Assembly (NCBI GenBank): GCA_012837895.1
Contig: DUQH01000047.1
Coordinates: 1 to 37,954, forward strand
DNA: 37,954 nt
DNA from: Candidatus Fermentithermobacillaceae bacterium
Lineage (GTDB): Bacteria; Bacillota; Sulfobacillia; Fermentithermobacillales; Fermentithermobacillaceae
Reading direction: 5' to 3'
Positions 12,579-20,766 of this stretch are shown in pieces. The translations under genes and the position numbers were made by a program. Below the pieces are notes generated by a model, which was not told the DNA's origin, did not search any database, and worked only from the letters and a program-made list of their open reading frames with translations. Position 1 is the stretch's first letter. Each line of letters starts with the position of its first letter.

Positions 12579-14155
12579 ACCTGAGAGAAGCTCTTGTTGC
12601 ACTGGCTGTTGAACGTCTCAATTCAACTGCTTATTTCTACGGGATAGCTTTGCCGGACAGTCAGGATCCTGATTACCAGGCAAAACTGGCTGAGCTTATC
12701 TCAAAGCATCTCCTGATTCCTGCCAATGTGCTGGTTGCCATGAACGGCCTCAGCGACGAAGAAATCCTGGCATTGCGCATGATAACCATTGCAGGCGGTG
12801 GAAACGGCGTAATTGTTGAGCAGTGCCACCAGAAACTCAACCAGTTGTCGCGCAAGTGGCGCAGGAATGGTTTTAAGGTAATAGAAGGCCTGATTACCAG
12901 GGGCCTTGTGTTTACAAGGAGAGAAGGTTACCGGCAGGTATACTTTGTCCCCAAAGACTTGCGGGAAGTGCTCTCAGACTTCTTCCTGTCGGCGATTTTT
13001 CAAAGGACTAGCATTGATCCGGCCCATTTCTCCCCGCGTTACAGGTTCGACTTCGCCGCTCCTTTGAGACATGTATGCCTGCTCATGTCATACTTGAGAA
13101 AGCATGAAGTGAGGGTTACCCAGGCAGGCTCCATGTTCAAGAAATGCCAGGATGATCTTGTAGTGATCATAGAGGAAGATGAAAACAGCCTTGACGAGTC
13201 CTTTTTCCCTGTCAGGTACCCGCCCCGCCTTGCGTTCCTGCTGTTCTTCGCAAAATCCCACAGCTTGTGTGAGGAAAGAAGCAGCACCCTCAGGTTAGGC
13301 TCTGAAGCGGAAAAATGGCTGGATGCCCCGTACTCACATTGGCGCAAGACCCTATATACTTACTGGAAGCAAACATTTATTGAGCAGGATTCCGATCTAC
13401 AGACACTCTTGTGGCTGATTGAGAAATCACCTGAAGATACAGTGTTGTCTGTATCGGCCTTGCTGGACGAAATGAACGCCTTGTCAACAAGCCATTCATC
13501 CCACGGACTAAACCTAAGAATCGAGAAGAACCTGGTAGATATGTTGGAATACCTTGGAGCGCTGGAAGTTTACGAATCCAGAAACGACATAATGATCAGG
13601 GTGACCCGGACAGGAAGGGCGCTGTTTGGACTGGAACCCTGGCCCGAAGAGAAGTTTGACACTGACATTTACGTCCAACCCAACTTTGAGGCACTGGTGC
13701 CATGCACCATTGAACCCAGGATCCTGTGGTCAATAGACACCTTTGCAGAGATAATCAAAGTAGACCAGATGCTGGTTTACAAGCTTTCAAGAGACTCAGT
13801 ATACCGCGCTATGCTCCACGGACACACCCCTGATACAATCGAAGAGTTTCTCGCGGAGCATTCCAGGATTCCAATTCCCCAAAACGTGAGTTATTCAATA
13901 TCCCAGTGGGGAACATCCTACGGCAGGATAGAATTTGAAGACGTGATCCTGCTCAAATGTGACTCAAAGGAGCTTGCTGACGAGCTCATGCTGTCACCCA
14001 GGATCAAACCCTACCTTAAGAAGAAAGTGGGCCCGTGTTACATTGTGGTGGACAGGGAATCCTATCAGTCTTTGGTCGCGGCACTTTCAGAGGAAGGGTA
14101 CATGCCTAAAGTCAAACCCAGCACCCGTGTTGCGACTGAGCAGTCAATCATCTAA
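12575..14155 (+). CDS. Helicase-associated (XPB N-terminal/p52-like domain) protein
   Basis: A 526-residue partner of the XPB helicase without a catalytic motif of its own. The N-terminal half looks like stacked winged-helix modules. Residues 365-470 are a Helicase_C_3-type domain. Within it Y402-G450 aligns without gaps to Y47-G95 of the helicase, with 16 of 49 identities by hand count; shared words include SR-P-P-N. In TFIIH the XPB N-terminus binds a homologous domain of p52, so a clutch-like contact is suggested. I start at ATG 12575, which overlaps the helicase stop and has AGGAG nine bases upstream, rather than at GTG 12554. The 3' end overlaps convergent rseC by 12 bases. The function is inferred from the neighbour and domain. 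Confidence 0.85.
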   Translation: MNLREALVALAVERLNSTAYFYGIALPDSQDPDYQAKLAELISKHLLIPANVLVAMNGLSDEEILALRMITIAGGGNGVIVEQCHQKLNQLSRKWRRNGFKVIEGLITRGLVFTRREGYRQVYFVPKDLREVLSDFFLSAIFQRTSIDPAHFSPRYRFDFAAPLRHVCLLMSYLRKHEVRVTQAGSMFKKCQDDLVVIIEEDENSLDESFFPVRYPPRLAFLLFFAKSHSLCEERSSTLRLGSEAEKWLDAPYSHWRKTLYTYWKQTFIEQDSDLQTLLWLIEKSPEDTVLSVSALLDEMNALSTSHSSHGLNLRIEKNLVDMLEYLGALEVYESRNDIMIRVTRTGRALFGLEPWPEEKFDTDIYVQPNFEALVPCTIEPRILWSIDTFAEIIKVDQMLVYKLSRDSVYRAMLHGHTPDTIEEFLAEHSRIPIPQNVSYSISQWGTSYGRIEFEDVILLKCDSKELADELMLSPRIKPYLKKKVGPCYIVVDRESYQSLVAALSEEGYMPKVKPSTRVATEQSII

Positions 14156-14566
14156 CGGCCTGGCAACAGGCATATATTTGCCGGCCTTCCTGGAAGCAGC
14201 ATCATAGCTCCTGAGCCATGCGAAACAACCCACTAGGCCTCCGGCGGCAAACACAGCTGCCCATACAGAAGCGTTGCCCAGGAAGCTGCCGAGAAACCAG
14301 CCGCCTGCATATCCCAAGCCTAGACTCAGCAGGGGTAACATATAAACCAGGAAGGAAAGCCGGAGGTAATCAGCGTCAGGAAGTTCCAATACAACCAAGT
14401 CGCCTGGCTTCGGGTTTCCGGTCTTTACGGCTTCAACAATCATAGTATCGCCGCCAAGGGACAAACGCCCGCCGCAGCGCCCGCAAGTGCTGCAAGCCTC
14501 TTTCCTCGAGACCTCTACTATCACTGCCCGGTCCTTGACCGAGATCACCGTTCCTATCTCCTGCAC
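14144..14566 (-). CDS. RseC/MucC-family redox-linked membrane protein
   Basis: A 140-residue member of the RseC (SoxR-reducing system) family. The N-terminal cytoplasmic domain starts GTVISVKDRAVIVEV and carries a cysteine cluster, C25-x2-C28-x2-C31, suited to metal or Fe-S binding. Two membrane helices follow at about 68-89 and 97-118, then a basic tail. In other bacteria RseC acts with Rnf/Rsx complexes, which reduce SoxR, or with envelope stress control. Here the rnf operon lies 10 kb upstream on the same strand. The GTG start at 14566 has GGGGGA upstream. It closes the shape-gene run 18 bases after rodA and overlaps the convergent helicase-associated gene. The exact role is uncertain. Confidence 0.85.
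   Translation of the reverse strand: MQEIGTVISVKDRAVIVEVSRKEACSTCGRCGGRLSLGGDTMIVEAVKTGNPKPGDLVVLELPDADYLRLSFLVYMLPLLSLGLGYAGGWFLGSFLGNASVWAAVFAAGGLVGCFAWLRSYDAASRKAGKYMPVARPLDD
14157..14186 (+). other. Hairpin just past the helicase-associated gene, inside rseC
   Basis: GGCC-T-GGCAA (14157-14166) pairs with TTGCCGGCC (14178-14186), a nine-base-pair stem with one bulged T and an 11-base loop. It begins two bases after the plus-strand stop codon. No T-tract follows, so it may be a pause or 3'-end stabilising structure rather than a full intrinsic terminator. Confidence 0.4.
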
Positions 14567-14584
14567 TCTGCTTCCCCCAATGAA

Positions 14585-15739
14585 TCAGAATAAGATCTTG
14601 TGCCGTTTCCAGCCTACATTCAGTACAAGCCCGATTGCAAACGAATTTACCATGGAAGCGGTCCCGCCGTAGCTCAAGAATGGCAGGGGGATACCTGTAA
14701 CCGGCATAATACCCATTGTCATCCCTATATTCACCATGCTTTGAAACAGGAGCATGCTCAGGACCCCGCCGGCTATCAAAGTCCCTTCTTTGTCAGCGGA
14801 GGTGACCGCGGCTATCAGACACCTGCACAGGATAAGCACATACACCCCAAGCACTACCGTTGTGCGCACAAACCCGAGTTCCTCGCCGACGACTGAGAAG
14901 ATGAAGTCTGTTTCCTGGTGGGGAATGAAATCCAACCGGTTTTGGGTGCCCTTCCCAAGGCCCTTACCCCACAAAGTACCTGAACCTATAGCTATCTTCG
15001 ATTGCAGCACCTGATAGCCTTTACCCAAGGGATCCTTTTCAGGGTTAAACCCGGTTACAAGCCGGTCGATCCAATGCTCCTCGATAGGCAAAGGTACACC
15101 TGCGTAAAGATAAAGCCACAACAAAATCCCTACCATGATAACGCCTGCCAGGATAAGCGTGAAGATGGTCCTCCCCGGAGTTCCTGAAAAATACAGCATG
15201 CCTGTGACAATAGCGATGATTACCAAAGTGGTGCCGAGGTCCGGCTGCTTCAGGATGAGGAGCGCAGGAACAGCCAACCAGGTGTAAAAGGCAATAACCG
15301 GCCAAACCGACTCAAGAGGGCTGTCCATGGAACACAAGATCCTGGTGGCAAACAATATGGCAGTGAGTTTGAACAACTCTGAGGGCTGCAGGTCAAAAAA
15401 ACCCAGGGAAATCCACCGGGTAGAACCACCCGCAGTCCTGCCAATAAAGAGCACAGCCACGAGTAGCAACACGTTCAGGCCCAGTATCCAGGGGGATAAC
15501 CATACCAGGTCACGGTAGTCGATGAAAGTCGCCAGTCCCATCATCACCAGCGAAGCCGCTATCAGCAGGAGCTGTCTTTTCAGGTAATAATGCCCGCCAG
15601 CTGAATGGGTGGCACTGTCTATAAGCGGAAGCGACAGGATATGAAGGAACAGTACCGCGCCTAAGAGCCAGAAGTCAATGCGCCGTACCGCCCTGCTTTC
15701 TATCCTGATGTTGGGCAGTTCAATCGATGGCCTTTGCAC
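14585..15739 (-). CDS. rodA: Peptidoglycan glycosyltransferase RodA (SEDS family)
   Basis: RodA polymerises lipid II into glycan strands for sidewall elongation, working with the class B PBP encoded by mrdA in this cluster. The 384 residues hold about ten hydrophobic segments. Conserved SEDS motifs are present: STRWISLGFFDLQPSELFK in the middle, then the long extracellular loop with GTLWGKGLGKGTQNRLDFIP, HQETDFIFSVVGEELG with the essential acidic residue, and GIPLPFLSYGGT near the C-terminus. It overlaps minE by 20 bases. The GTG start at 15739 has AGAAGGA directly adjacent, which is poor spacing, so the true start may differ by a few codons. RodA rather than FtsW is favoured by the mre/mrdA context. 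Confidence 0.93.
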   Translation of the reverse strand: MQRPSIELPNIRIESRAVRRIDFWLLGAVLFLHILSLPLIDSATHSAGGHYYLKRQLLLIAASLVMMGLATFIDYRDLVWLSPWILGLNVLLLVAVLFIGRTAGGSTRWISLGFFDLQPSELFKLTAILFATRILCSMDSPLESVWPVIAFYTWLAVPALLILKQPDLGTTLVIIAIVTGMLYFSGTPGRTIFTLILAGVIMVGILLWLYLYAGVPLPIEEHWIDRLVTGFNPEKDPLGKGYQVLQSKIAIGSGTLWGKGLGKGTQNRLDFIPHQETDFIFSVVGEELGFVRTTVVLGVYVLILCRCLIAAVTSADKEGTLIAGGVLSMLLFQSMVNIGMTMGIMPVTGIPLPFLSYGGTASMVNSFAIGLVLNVGWKRHKILF

Positions 15740-15983
15740 TCCTTCTCACAGATCTCACCGGTATATTAGCAACCAATGCTTTGTTTCTTTCATTGCCTTT
15801 CCACTCAAACTCAAGCCCTTTTTCATCTATCTCAACAAACCTTGAAATCGCCACAATCACGGCATCTTTCATCTGCTCCATGGTATGGGGGGCAAGGGCC
15901 ATCCTGTCCTGCATGAGGACGAGTTTCAGCCTGTCCCTGGCTACTTCCTTAGACTGTTCTTTCCTCCTAAACCATCCAAACAA
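15720..15983 (-). CDS. minE: Cell division topological specificity factor MinE
   Basis: An 87-residue MinE, which stimulates the MinD ATPase and drives pole-to-pole oscillation so that the septum forms at mid-cell. The N-terminal amphipathic segment MFGWFRRK is the membrane-targeting sequence. The contact helix ARDRLKLVLMQDR binds MinD, and VEIDEKGLEFEW with ALVANIPV forms the C-terminal dimer fold. The start is TTG 15983 with GGGGG about seven bases upstream. It follows minD by 12 bases. MinE in a Gram-positive cluster implies an oscillating Min system rather than one anchored only by DivIVA. Confidence 0.93.
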   Translation of the reverse strand: MFGWFRRKEQSKEVARDRLKLVLMQDRMALAPHTMEQMKDAVIVAISRFVEIDEKGLEFEWKGNERNKALVANIPVRSVRRSAKAID

Positions 15984-15995
15984 GCCTATACCCCC

Positions 15996-16793
15996 TTACC
16001 CTGTCTTGATTAACTTGAGCAATTTTTCCCAAAAGGTTTCATGTTCCGTAAGGTCCAGAAAAGGCACTTCTTCTCCCAAGAGGCGGCGTGCTATGTTCCT
16101 GAAAGCTTCCCCCGCCTTTGACCTGTTTGCAGATAAAGCTGCCGGCTCCCCACGGTTTGTGGAAACGACTATGAACTCATCGTCAGGGACAACCCCCATA
16201 AGGCGTATGGCCAGGATGTCTATTATGTCCGGTATATCCATCATATCGCCTTTAGCCACCATTTTAGGCTTCAGCCTGTTAACGATCAACCCGGGATCGT
16301 CAAACCCTGAAGATTCAAGCAGCCCTATTATCCGGTCGGCATCACGTACAGCAGATACTTCAGGAGTTGTCACTATGAGAGCCCTGTCAGCTCCTGCAAT
16401 GGCATTCTTGAAGCCCTGCTCAATACCTGCGGGGCAATCAACCAGTATGTAATCATATTCTTCCTTGAGCTGGTCAACCAGCTGCTTCATCTGGTCGGGA
16501 GTTACTGACGTCTTGTCCTTTGTCTGGGCTGCCGGCAACAAGAAAAGCCCGTCGAGACGCTTGTCCTTTATAAGAGCTTGCCTGAGCCTGCAAAACCCTT
16601 CGACTACGTCAACAAGATCGTACACAATCCGGTTCTCAAGGCCCATTACCACATCCAGGTTCCTGAGTCCTATATCGGCATCCACAAGAACCACCTTGTG
16701 TCCCATAGATGCGAGGGCCACTCCCAGATTAGCACAGGCTGTAGTCTTCCCAACGCCACCTTTTCCAGATGTTATTACTATTGCTTCACTCAC
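15996..16793 (-). CDS. minD: Septum site-determining ATPase MinD
   Basis: A 265-residue ParA/MinD-type ATPase that dimerises with ATP on the membrane and recruits MinC. The deviant Walker A SGKGGVGKTT is at 9-18 with K11 and K16, switch I follows DADIGLRNLD, and Walker B is in DYILVDCPAGIE. The C-terminal amphipathic helix FWEKLLKLIKTG is the membrane-targeting sequence. I choose GTG 16793, which has GGAGGG six bases upstream and overlaps the minC stop as GTGA. A TTG at 16808 extends the frame by five residues but is less well placed. It sits between minC and minE in the usual order. Confidence 0.97.
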   Translation of the reverse strand: MSEAIVITSGKGGVGKTTACANLGVALASMGHKVVLVDADIGLRNLDVVMGLENRIVYDLVDVVEGFCRLRQALIKDKRLDGLFLLPAAQTKDKTSVTPDQMKQLVDQLKEEYDYILVDCPAGIEQGFKNAIAGADRALIVTTPEVSAVRDADRIIGLLESSGFDDPGLIVNRLKPKMVAKGDMMDIPDIIDILAIRLMGVVPDDEFIVVSTNRGEPAALSANRSKAGEAFRNIARRLLGEEVPFLDLTEHETFWEKLLKLIKTG

Positions 16794-17512
16794 CGTTCTC
16801 CCTCCCAACGACTTCCATCTAGCGGTTCCACCAAGATCACGCCATCTTTCAGCCTTGCAACCTCAGGTTCCTTTGGAGCGCCCAGATCACCTTCGGGAGG
16901 CCGCCCGATTACATCCCCGATCCTGATTTGGGTAGGGTCCAGCTTAAAGGCTACGATCGCCACGTCTGTAGCGCCTCCTACGCCCGCGTGGGCAAGCCCC
17001 CTGAGAGTACCCATTACGATTATGTCACCTGCAGCCCTTATCTCAGCACCGGGGTTGACATCCCCTACTACCACTACGTTGCCATTGTATGTAATCCGTT
17101 GCCCTGACCTCAATGTTCCTTTGTACAAGTAAGTATCCGGCCTCTTGGGCGCAGACGTCCAGTTTTCGACAATATTCTGCCTTTGATCTATGTTTCGCTT
17201 TTCCGGCTCCAATGTCCTCTGCCTCTTGACAGTTTTCGCAACGGGCTTGGGCTCACTGCCACCGTGAATGACCTTCCTTAACCGCAGCCCATGGGGAAAC
17301 GCAAGGATGTTCTGGACCTCCAGAATCTGATCTATTGAAAACTCAAGATTTCCTATATCAAGCACTACATCAGCGCCTTGGAAGAATAATTCGGCCCTCT
17401 GCAGGTGAGCTTTTAGTTTCTCCTTTAATACCTCGTAATCTTGCTTGTCATTGAATATAAGTTGCAGGCCGTCTTTACTGCCTCTGAAAACCACATCTTG
17501 TTTCCGAGCCAT
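16790..17512 (-). CDS. minC: Septum site-determining protein MinC
   Basis: MinC inhibits FtsZ assembly away from mid-cell and is carried by MinD. The 240-residue protein has an N-terminal FtsZ-inhibiting domain (about 1-105), a variable linker rich in basic residues, and the C-terminal right-handed beta-helix. That helix is marked by YKGTLRSGQRITYNGNVVVV, GDVNPGAEIRAAGDIIVMG and LRGLAHAG, which bind MinD and FtsZ tails. The ATG at 17512 has AGGAG eight bases upstream. It follows mrdA by 21 bases and overlaps minD by 4, so the three min genes are translated as a unit. Confidence 0.96.
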   Translation of the reverse strand: MARKQDVVFRGSKDGLQLIFNDKQDYEVLKEKLKAHLQRAELFFQGADVVLDIGNLEFSIDQILEVQNILAFPHGLRLRKVIHGGSEPKPVAKTVKRQRTLEPEKRNIDQRQNIVENWTSAPKRPDTYLYKGTLRSGQRITYNGNVVVVGDVNPGAEIRAAGDIIVMGTLRGLAHAGVGGATDVAIVAFKLDPTQIRIGDVIGRPPEGDLGAPKEPEVARLKDGVILVEPLDGSRWEGER

Positions 17513-17533
17513 CTCCGGTGCTCCTCCCCATGG

Positions 17534-19405
17534 TTAATCCGCTATTACCTGCTCTGCCTCTTGGGGCTGTGTAATCGCCAGGAACGCATCGAATATTTGC
17601 CTGGCTACAGGCGCAGCCACAGCTGACCCTGAGCCGCCTTGATCCACAACCACAGCCAGGGCAATTTCCGGGTCTTCGTAAGGCCCGAAACCTACAAACC
17701 ACGAATGGTCATCTCCCAGTGGGTTCTGAGCCGTTCCTGTCTTTCCACATACCTTAACCGGACAATCATGGAATATCCAATATGCGGTTCCGCCAGGCTC
17801 ATTAGTAACCCTGAGCATCCCCGCTTTTACAATATCAAAAATGCCTGGGTCCACCACAAGTTCTCCGGATACTTCCGGCAAAAACTCCTCAACCACATTG
17901 CCCTCAGAGTCCAAGATCTTGGATACAAGCCTCGGCCTCATCCTCACTCCCTGATTGGCAACCGCCTGGGTTACTGAAGCCATTTGGATGGGCGTATACA
18001 GGTGGAACGCTTGTCCCATGGCAACCATCATGTGTTCAGAGAACAAGAATTCAGGCTGGGCTACCCTGCCTTCGCCGTAAGCTTTTGCTTTCCACTCAGT
18101 GCTTGGAACGGTACCGTAGTTCTCCCCGCCCAGGTCTATACCTGTTTTCATGCCTAGCCCCAAGGCGCGGCAGTATTCAGCAAGGGTGTCTACACCAAGC
18201 CGCCTGCCCATCTCATAGAAGTATGTGTTGCACGAGACTTCCAACGCTTCTTCTATGTTGACGTAGCCGTGGCCTCCCCATTTGTGGCAAATCAAAGTGG
18301 GGGCAGAAGGATGATAACCAGGGTCGAAAAACTCTTCAGTCCTGTCTGTCTTGCCCTCTGCGAGAGCTGCAACTGCCGTAACTATCTTGAAAGCTGAGCC
18401 TGGAGGATATAATCCTGTGGCAGCTAGATTGGCAAACCGCCACTCTCCTGAAGTGATCTTCTGGTTCAAGTCTTTGTAGCTGATTCCCGAGATCAGGATG
18501 TTAGGATCAAATCCCGGTACCGAAGCAATGGACAGCACCCCGCCTGTCTTGACATCCAAGACCACCGCAGAAGCTCCCTTAGCCTCCGGGTTTTGTTCCA
18601 GGGCGCTCTTGAGTGCTTCCTCTACAGCCATCTGGAGGTCAAGGTCGATCTCAAGTTGGATTGACTTGCCAGGTTCAGGGTCAATCCCCGGGCCAACGTT
18701 GCCTGTAGGCCGCCCCCTGTAATCAACCTCAACCTGGTAACCGCCGTTTATCCCCCTGAGTATGCTCTCGTAATATAGTTCAAGCCCCTGCTGGCCCACA
18801 ATGCTACCCATCTTGTAATCCTTCCATTGAGGGTCGTCGAGCTGGGATTGTGTAATCTCACCTACGTACCCCAGTGTTGTGCTAAGAAGGTCATCCTGTG
18901 GGTAGTATCGGATTGGCTGGGGATCAATGAAGACACCAGGGAGATTAGGAGCGTCTTCAACGATCTTAGTGTAGATCTCAGGAGTAATGTCTCTTGCAAT
19001 AGGCACGGGTTCAAAATACCTGCCTTCATATTTCCTCACTTTCTCCTCAACTTCTGCAGGCTCCATCCCAAGTATGTCAGCCAGGTGCGGCAAGGTAGTT
19101 GCAGCTTCCTTTTCGTCCAGGTACCAGTAGAATACAGTAAAGGCAGGCCTCGATGTAACCAGCAACTCCCCGTCCCTGTCGAGGATCTCGCCTCTCGGGG
19201 CAGGGATGGGCGTGATCCTGAGATAGTTTTCTTTTGAGAGAGACCGGTATTTCTCGCCCTGTACAATTTGGAGGTTAAACAGCTGGCCTATGACGATAAG
19301 GAAACAAGCGAACACTATGATCAATACATAATCCCTTATCCGCTTTAGCTCGCGGACAGGCAAATTGCCGGGCGTGTTTTCCCTGTTCCTATAGCCGTGG
19401 TTCAT
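17534..19405 (-). CDS. mrdA: Penicillin-binding protein 2 (elongasome transpeptidase)
   Basis: A 623-residue class B PBP that cross-links new glycan made by RodA during elongation. One membrane segment at about 26-47 is followed by a pedestal domain with APRGEILDRDGELL and then the transpeptidase domain. The acyl-enzyme serine is S337 in PGSAFK, the SxN motif is S391-C-N393, and KTG is at 555-557 (CGKTGTAQ). The ATG at 19405 overlaps mreD by 17 bases, with AGGA four to five bases away. Its place after mreBCD and near rodA marks it as the PBP2/MrdA type rather than the divisome FtsI/SpoVD type. Confidence 0.95.
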   Translation of the reverse strand: MNHGYRNRENTPGNLPVRELKRIRDYVLIIVFACFLIVIGQLFNLQIVQGEKYRSLSKENYLRITPIPAPRGEILDRDGELLVTSRPAFTVFYWYLDEKEAATTLPHLADILGMEPAEVEEKVRKYEGRYFEPVPIARDITPEIYTKIVEDAPNLPGVFIDPQPIRYYPQDDLLSTTLGYVGEITQSQLDDPQWKDYKMGSIVGQQGLELYYESILRGINGGYQVEVDYRGRPTGNVGPGIDPEPGKSIQLEIDLDLQMAVEEALKSALEQNPEAKGASAVVLDVKTGGVLSIASVPGFDPNILISGISYKDLNQKITSGEWRFANLAATGLYPPGSAFKIVTAVAALAEGKTDRTEEFFDPGYHPSAPTLICHKWGGHGYVNIEEALEVSCNTYFYEMGRRLGVDTLAEYCRALGLGMKTGIDLGGENYGTVPSTEWKAKAYGEGRVAQPEFLFSEHMMVAMGQAFHLYTPIQMASVTQAVANQGVRMRPRLVSKILDSEGNVVEEFLPEVSGELVVDPGIFDIVKAGMLRVTNEPGGTAYWIFHDCPVKVCGKTGTAQNPLGDDHSWFVGFGPYEDPEIALAVVVDQGGSGSAVAAPVARQIFDAFLAITQPQEAEQVIAD

Positions 19406-19937
19406 CGCTTCCTATACCTACCCCTTTTCCCCTCTTGCTGGGCCATACCATGGCTATAATACCTGAAACACCGCTCACCATCAGGTTAACAGGTATTATC
19501 AGGACGAACGACCATATCAGGCTGTAAGGCACCACATCTCTAATGAAGAACTCCCAAGTAACCGGCATCTTGAGAAGCCGCAAAGCTGCGTAGGACACAC
19601 AGTCGCCAATCCCTGTTGAAACCACAGCTGCAATGCTGTCTGAAAACGGCATTCGCGGATTCAGGAATCCCCTGACCCAGGACATGGTCATAGACACAAC
19701 TGATAAAGACAAAGCAGAAAACCCGATAGTCCTACCTGTAAATACATCCTGGACAAGGCCTATCCCAAACCCGGCTACCGCGCTAGCCGGCAAGGGTATT
19801 TGCCATCCGGCAGAACATGCCAGCACAACAGCTAAATCCAACCCTTTGGCACTGCCCAGGTAGACATATTGCACAAGCAGCAACAGGGGAGCCAGCAATG
19901 CATATGCGATGTAGAGACTCATCCTTTTCCCGTTCAT
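19389..19937 (-). CDS. mreD: Rod shape-determining membrane protein MreD
   Basis: A 182-residue integral membrane protein with about five hydrophobic helices. It links MreC and the PBP2/RodA synthase to the MreB filament. Family features visible are the GFGIGLVQDVFTGRTIGFSA segment and short charged loops. Sequence conservation in MreD is low, so the call rests on size, topology and exact placement between mreC and mrdA. The ATG overlaps the mreC stop as ATGA with no strong ribosome site of its own, pointing to coupling. Confidence 0.93.
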   Translation of the reverse strand: MNGKRMSLYIAYALLAPLLLLVQYVYLGSAKGLDLAVVLACSAGWQIPLPASAVAGFGIGLVQDVFTGRTIGFSALSLSVVSMTMSWVRGFLNPRMPFSDSIAAVVSTGIGDCVSYAALRLLKMPVTWEFFIRDVVPYSLIWSFVLIIPVNLMVSGVSGIIAMVWPSKRGKGVGIGSDEPRL

Positions 19938-20746
19938 TTTATCATCACTAGCACTTCTTCCAGATGTGCGAAATCAACGGCCGGCTTAACGTAACACTCC
20001 TTTACCAGCCCTGGCTGGGGGACGTAAACCTCGGTAACTTCTCCCACAAATAAGCCTGCCGGATACACGCTGCCCACACCTGATGTAAGCACTTCATCTC
20101 CGGCACGGACATCAGCATCCCTTGAAAAGAAGCGCATTACCAAAGTATCCGGCCCGCTCCCTCCGACTACCACCCCGTAGTCCCTGGATCTTGATACGAG
20201 TGAACCTACACCGCTTTCCGGGTCAGTGAGGAGCAACACCTGGGCACTGCGGGCATCAACCTTGATAACCCTGCCAACAAGCCCCCTTCTGGAGATCACA
20301 GGTGCATCCAGAGTTACACCGTCTTCACTGCCCAGGGATATGGTTATGGTTGAAAACCATTTGCTCGGGCTCCGTCCTATAACATCAGCTGCCTTGTACT
20401 CCTGTTCAAGCTGCTCCCTGAATCCAAGCAGTTCCTTGAGCCGCCGGTTCTCGTTCTCAATTTCGTTTAACCTGGTCAAAAGCGACTCAAGCGAATCCAG
20501 TCTGCTTTTGAGTTCCTGGTTTTCTTTCAAGAGGGCTTCCTTGTCCTGGAACAAGGCACTGTATTCACCAACCTTGCTCTTGACAGCCAACAAACCGTCA
20601 AGCAGCGGTTGCATCCCTTTCCACAGCAGTTTCTCCCAAAGGGAGGGGTTGTCCGGGGAGCTACCTGTGATGTTCATCAAAAACACTGAGGCGGCCACAA
20701 GAAGCACAAGGGCAATCAACTTCTTATATGGAAACAGCCGCCTCAA
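19934..20746 (-). CDS. mreC: Rod shape-determining protein MreC
   Basis: A 270-residue bitopic protein. One membrane helix (about 8-26) is followed by a coiled coil (about 65-110, repeats such as LKENQELKSRLDSLESLL) and two beta-barrel domains containing VIGRSPSKWFSTITI and GLVGRVIKV. It lies outside the membrane and scaffolds PBP2 and RodA. The start is TTG 20746 with GGAAGG about ten bases upstream. It begins 20 bases after mreB and overlaps mreD by 4 bases. Confidence 0.95.
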   Translation of the reverse strand: MRRLFPYKKLIALVLLVAASVFLMNITGSSPDNPSLWEKLLWKGMQPLLDGLLAVKSKVGEYSALFQDKEALLKENQELKSRLDSLESLLTRLNEIENENRRLKELLGFREQLEQEYKAADVIGRSPSKWFSTITISLGSEDGVTLDAPVISRRGLVGRVIKVDARSAQVLLLTDPESGVGSLVSRSRDYGVVVGGSGPDTLVMRFFSRDADVRAGDEVLTSGVGSVYPAGLFVGEVTEVYVPQPGLVKECYVKPAVDFAHLEEVLVMIK

Positions 20747-20766
20747 AGAATGTCATCCTTCCTTTT

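Noticed and set aside
15727-16452. A 241-codon open frame on the plus strand opposite minE and minD.
   Set aside because: minE and minD are certain from motifs. This frame is Ser/Thr/Pro-rich with no domain, typical of an antisense shadow.
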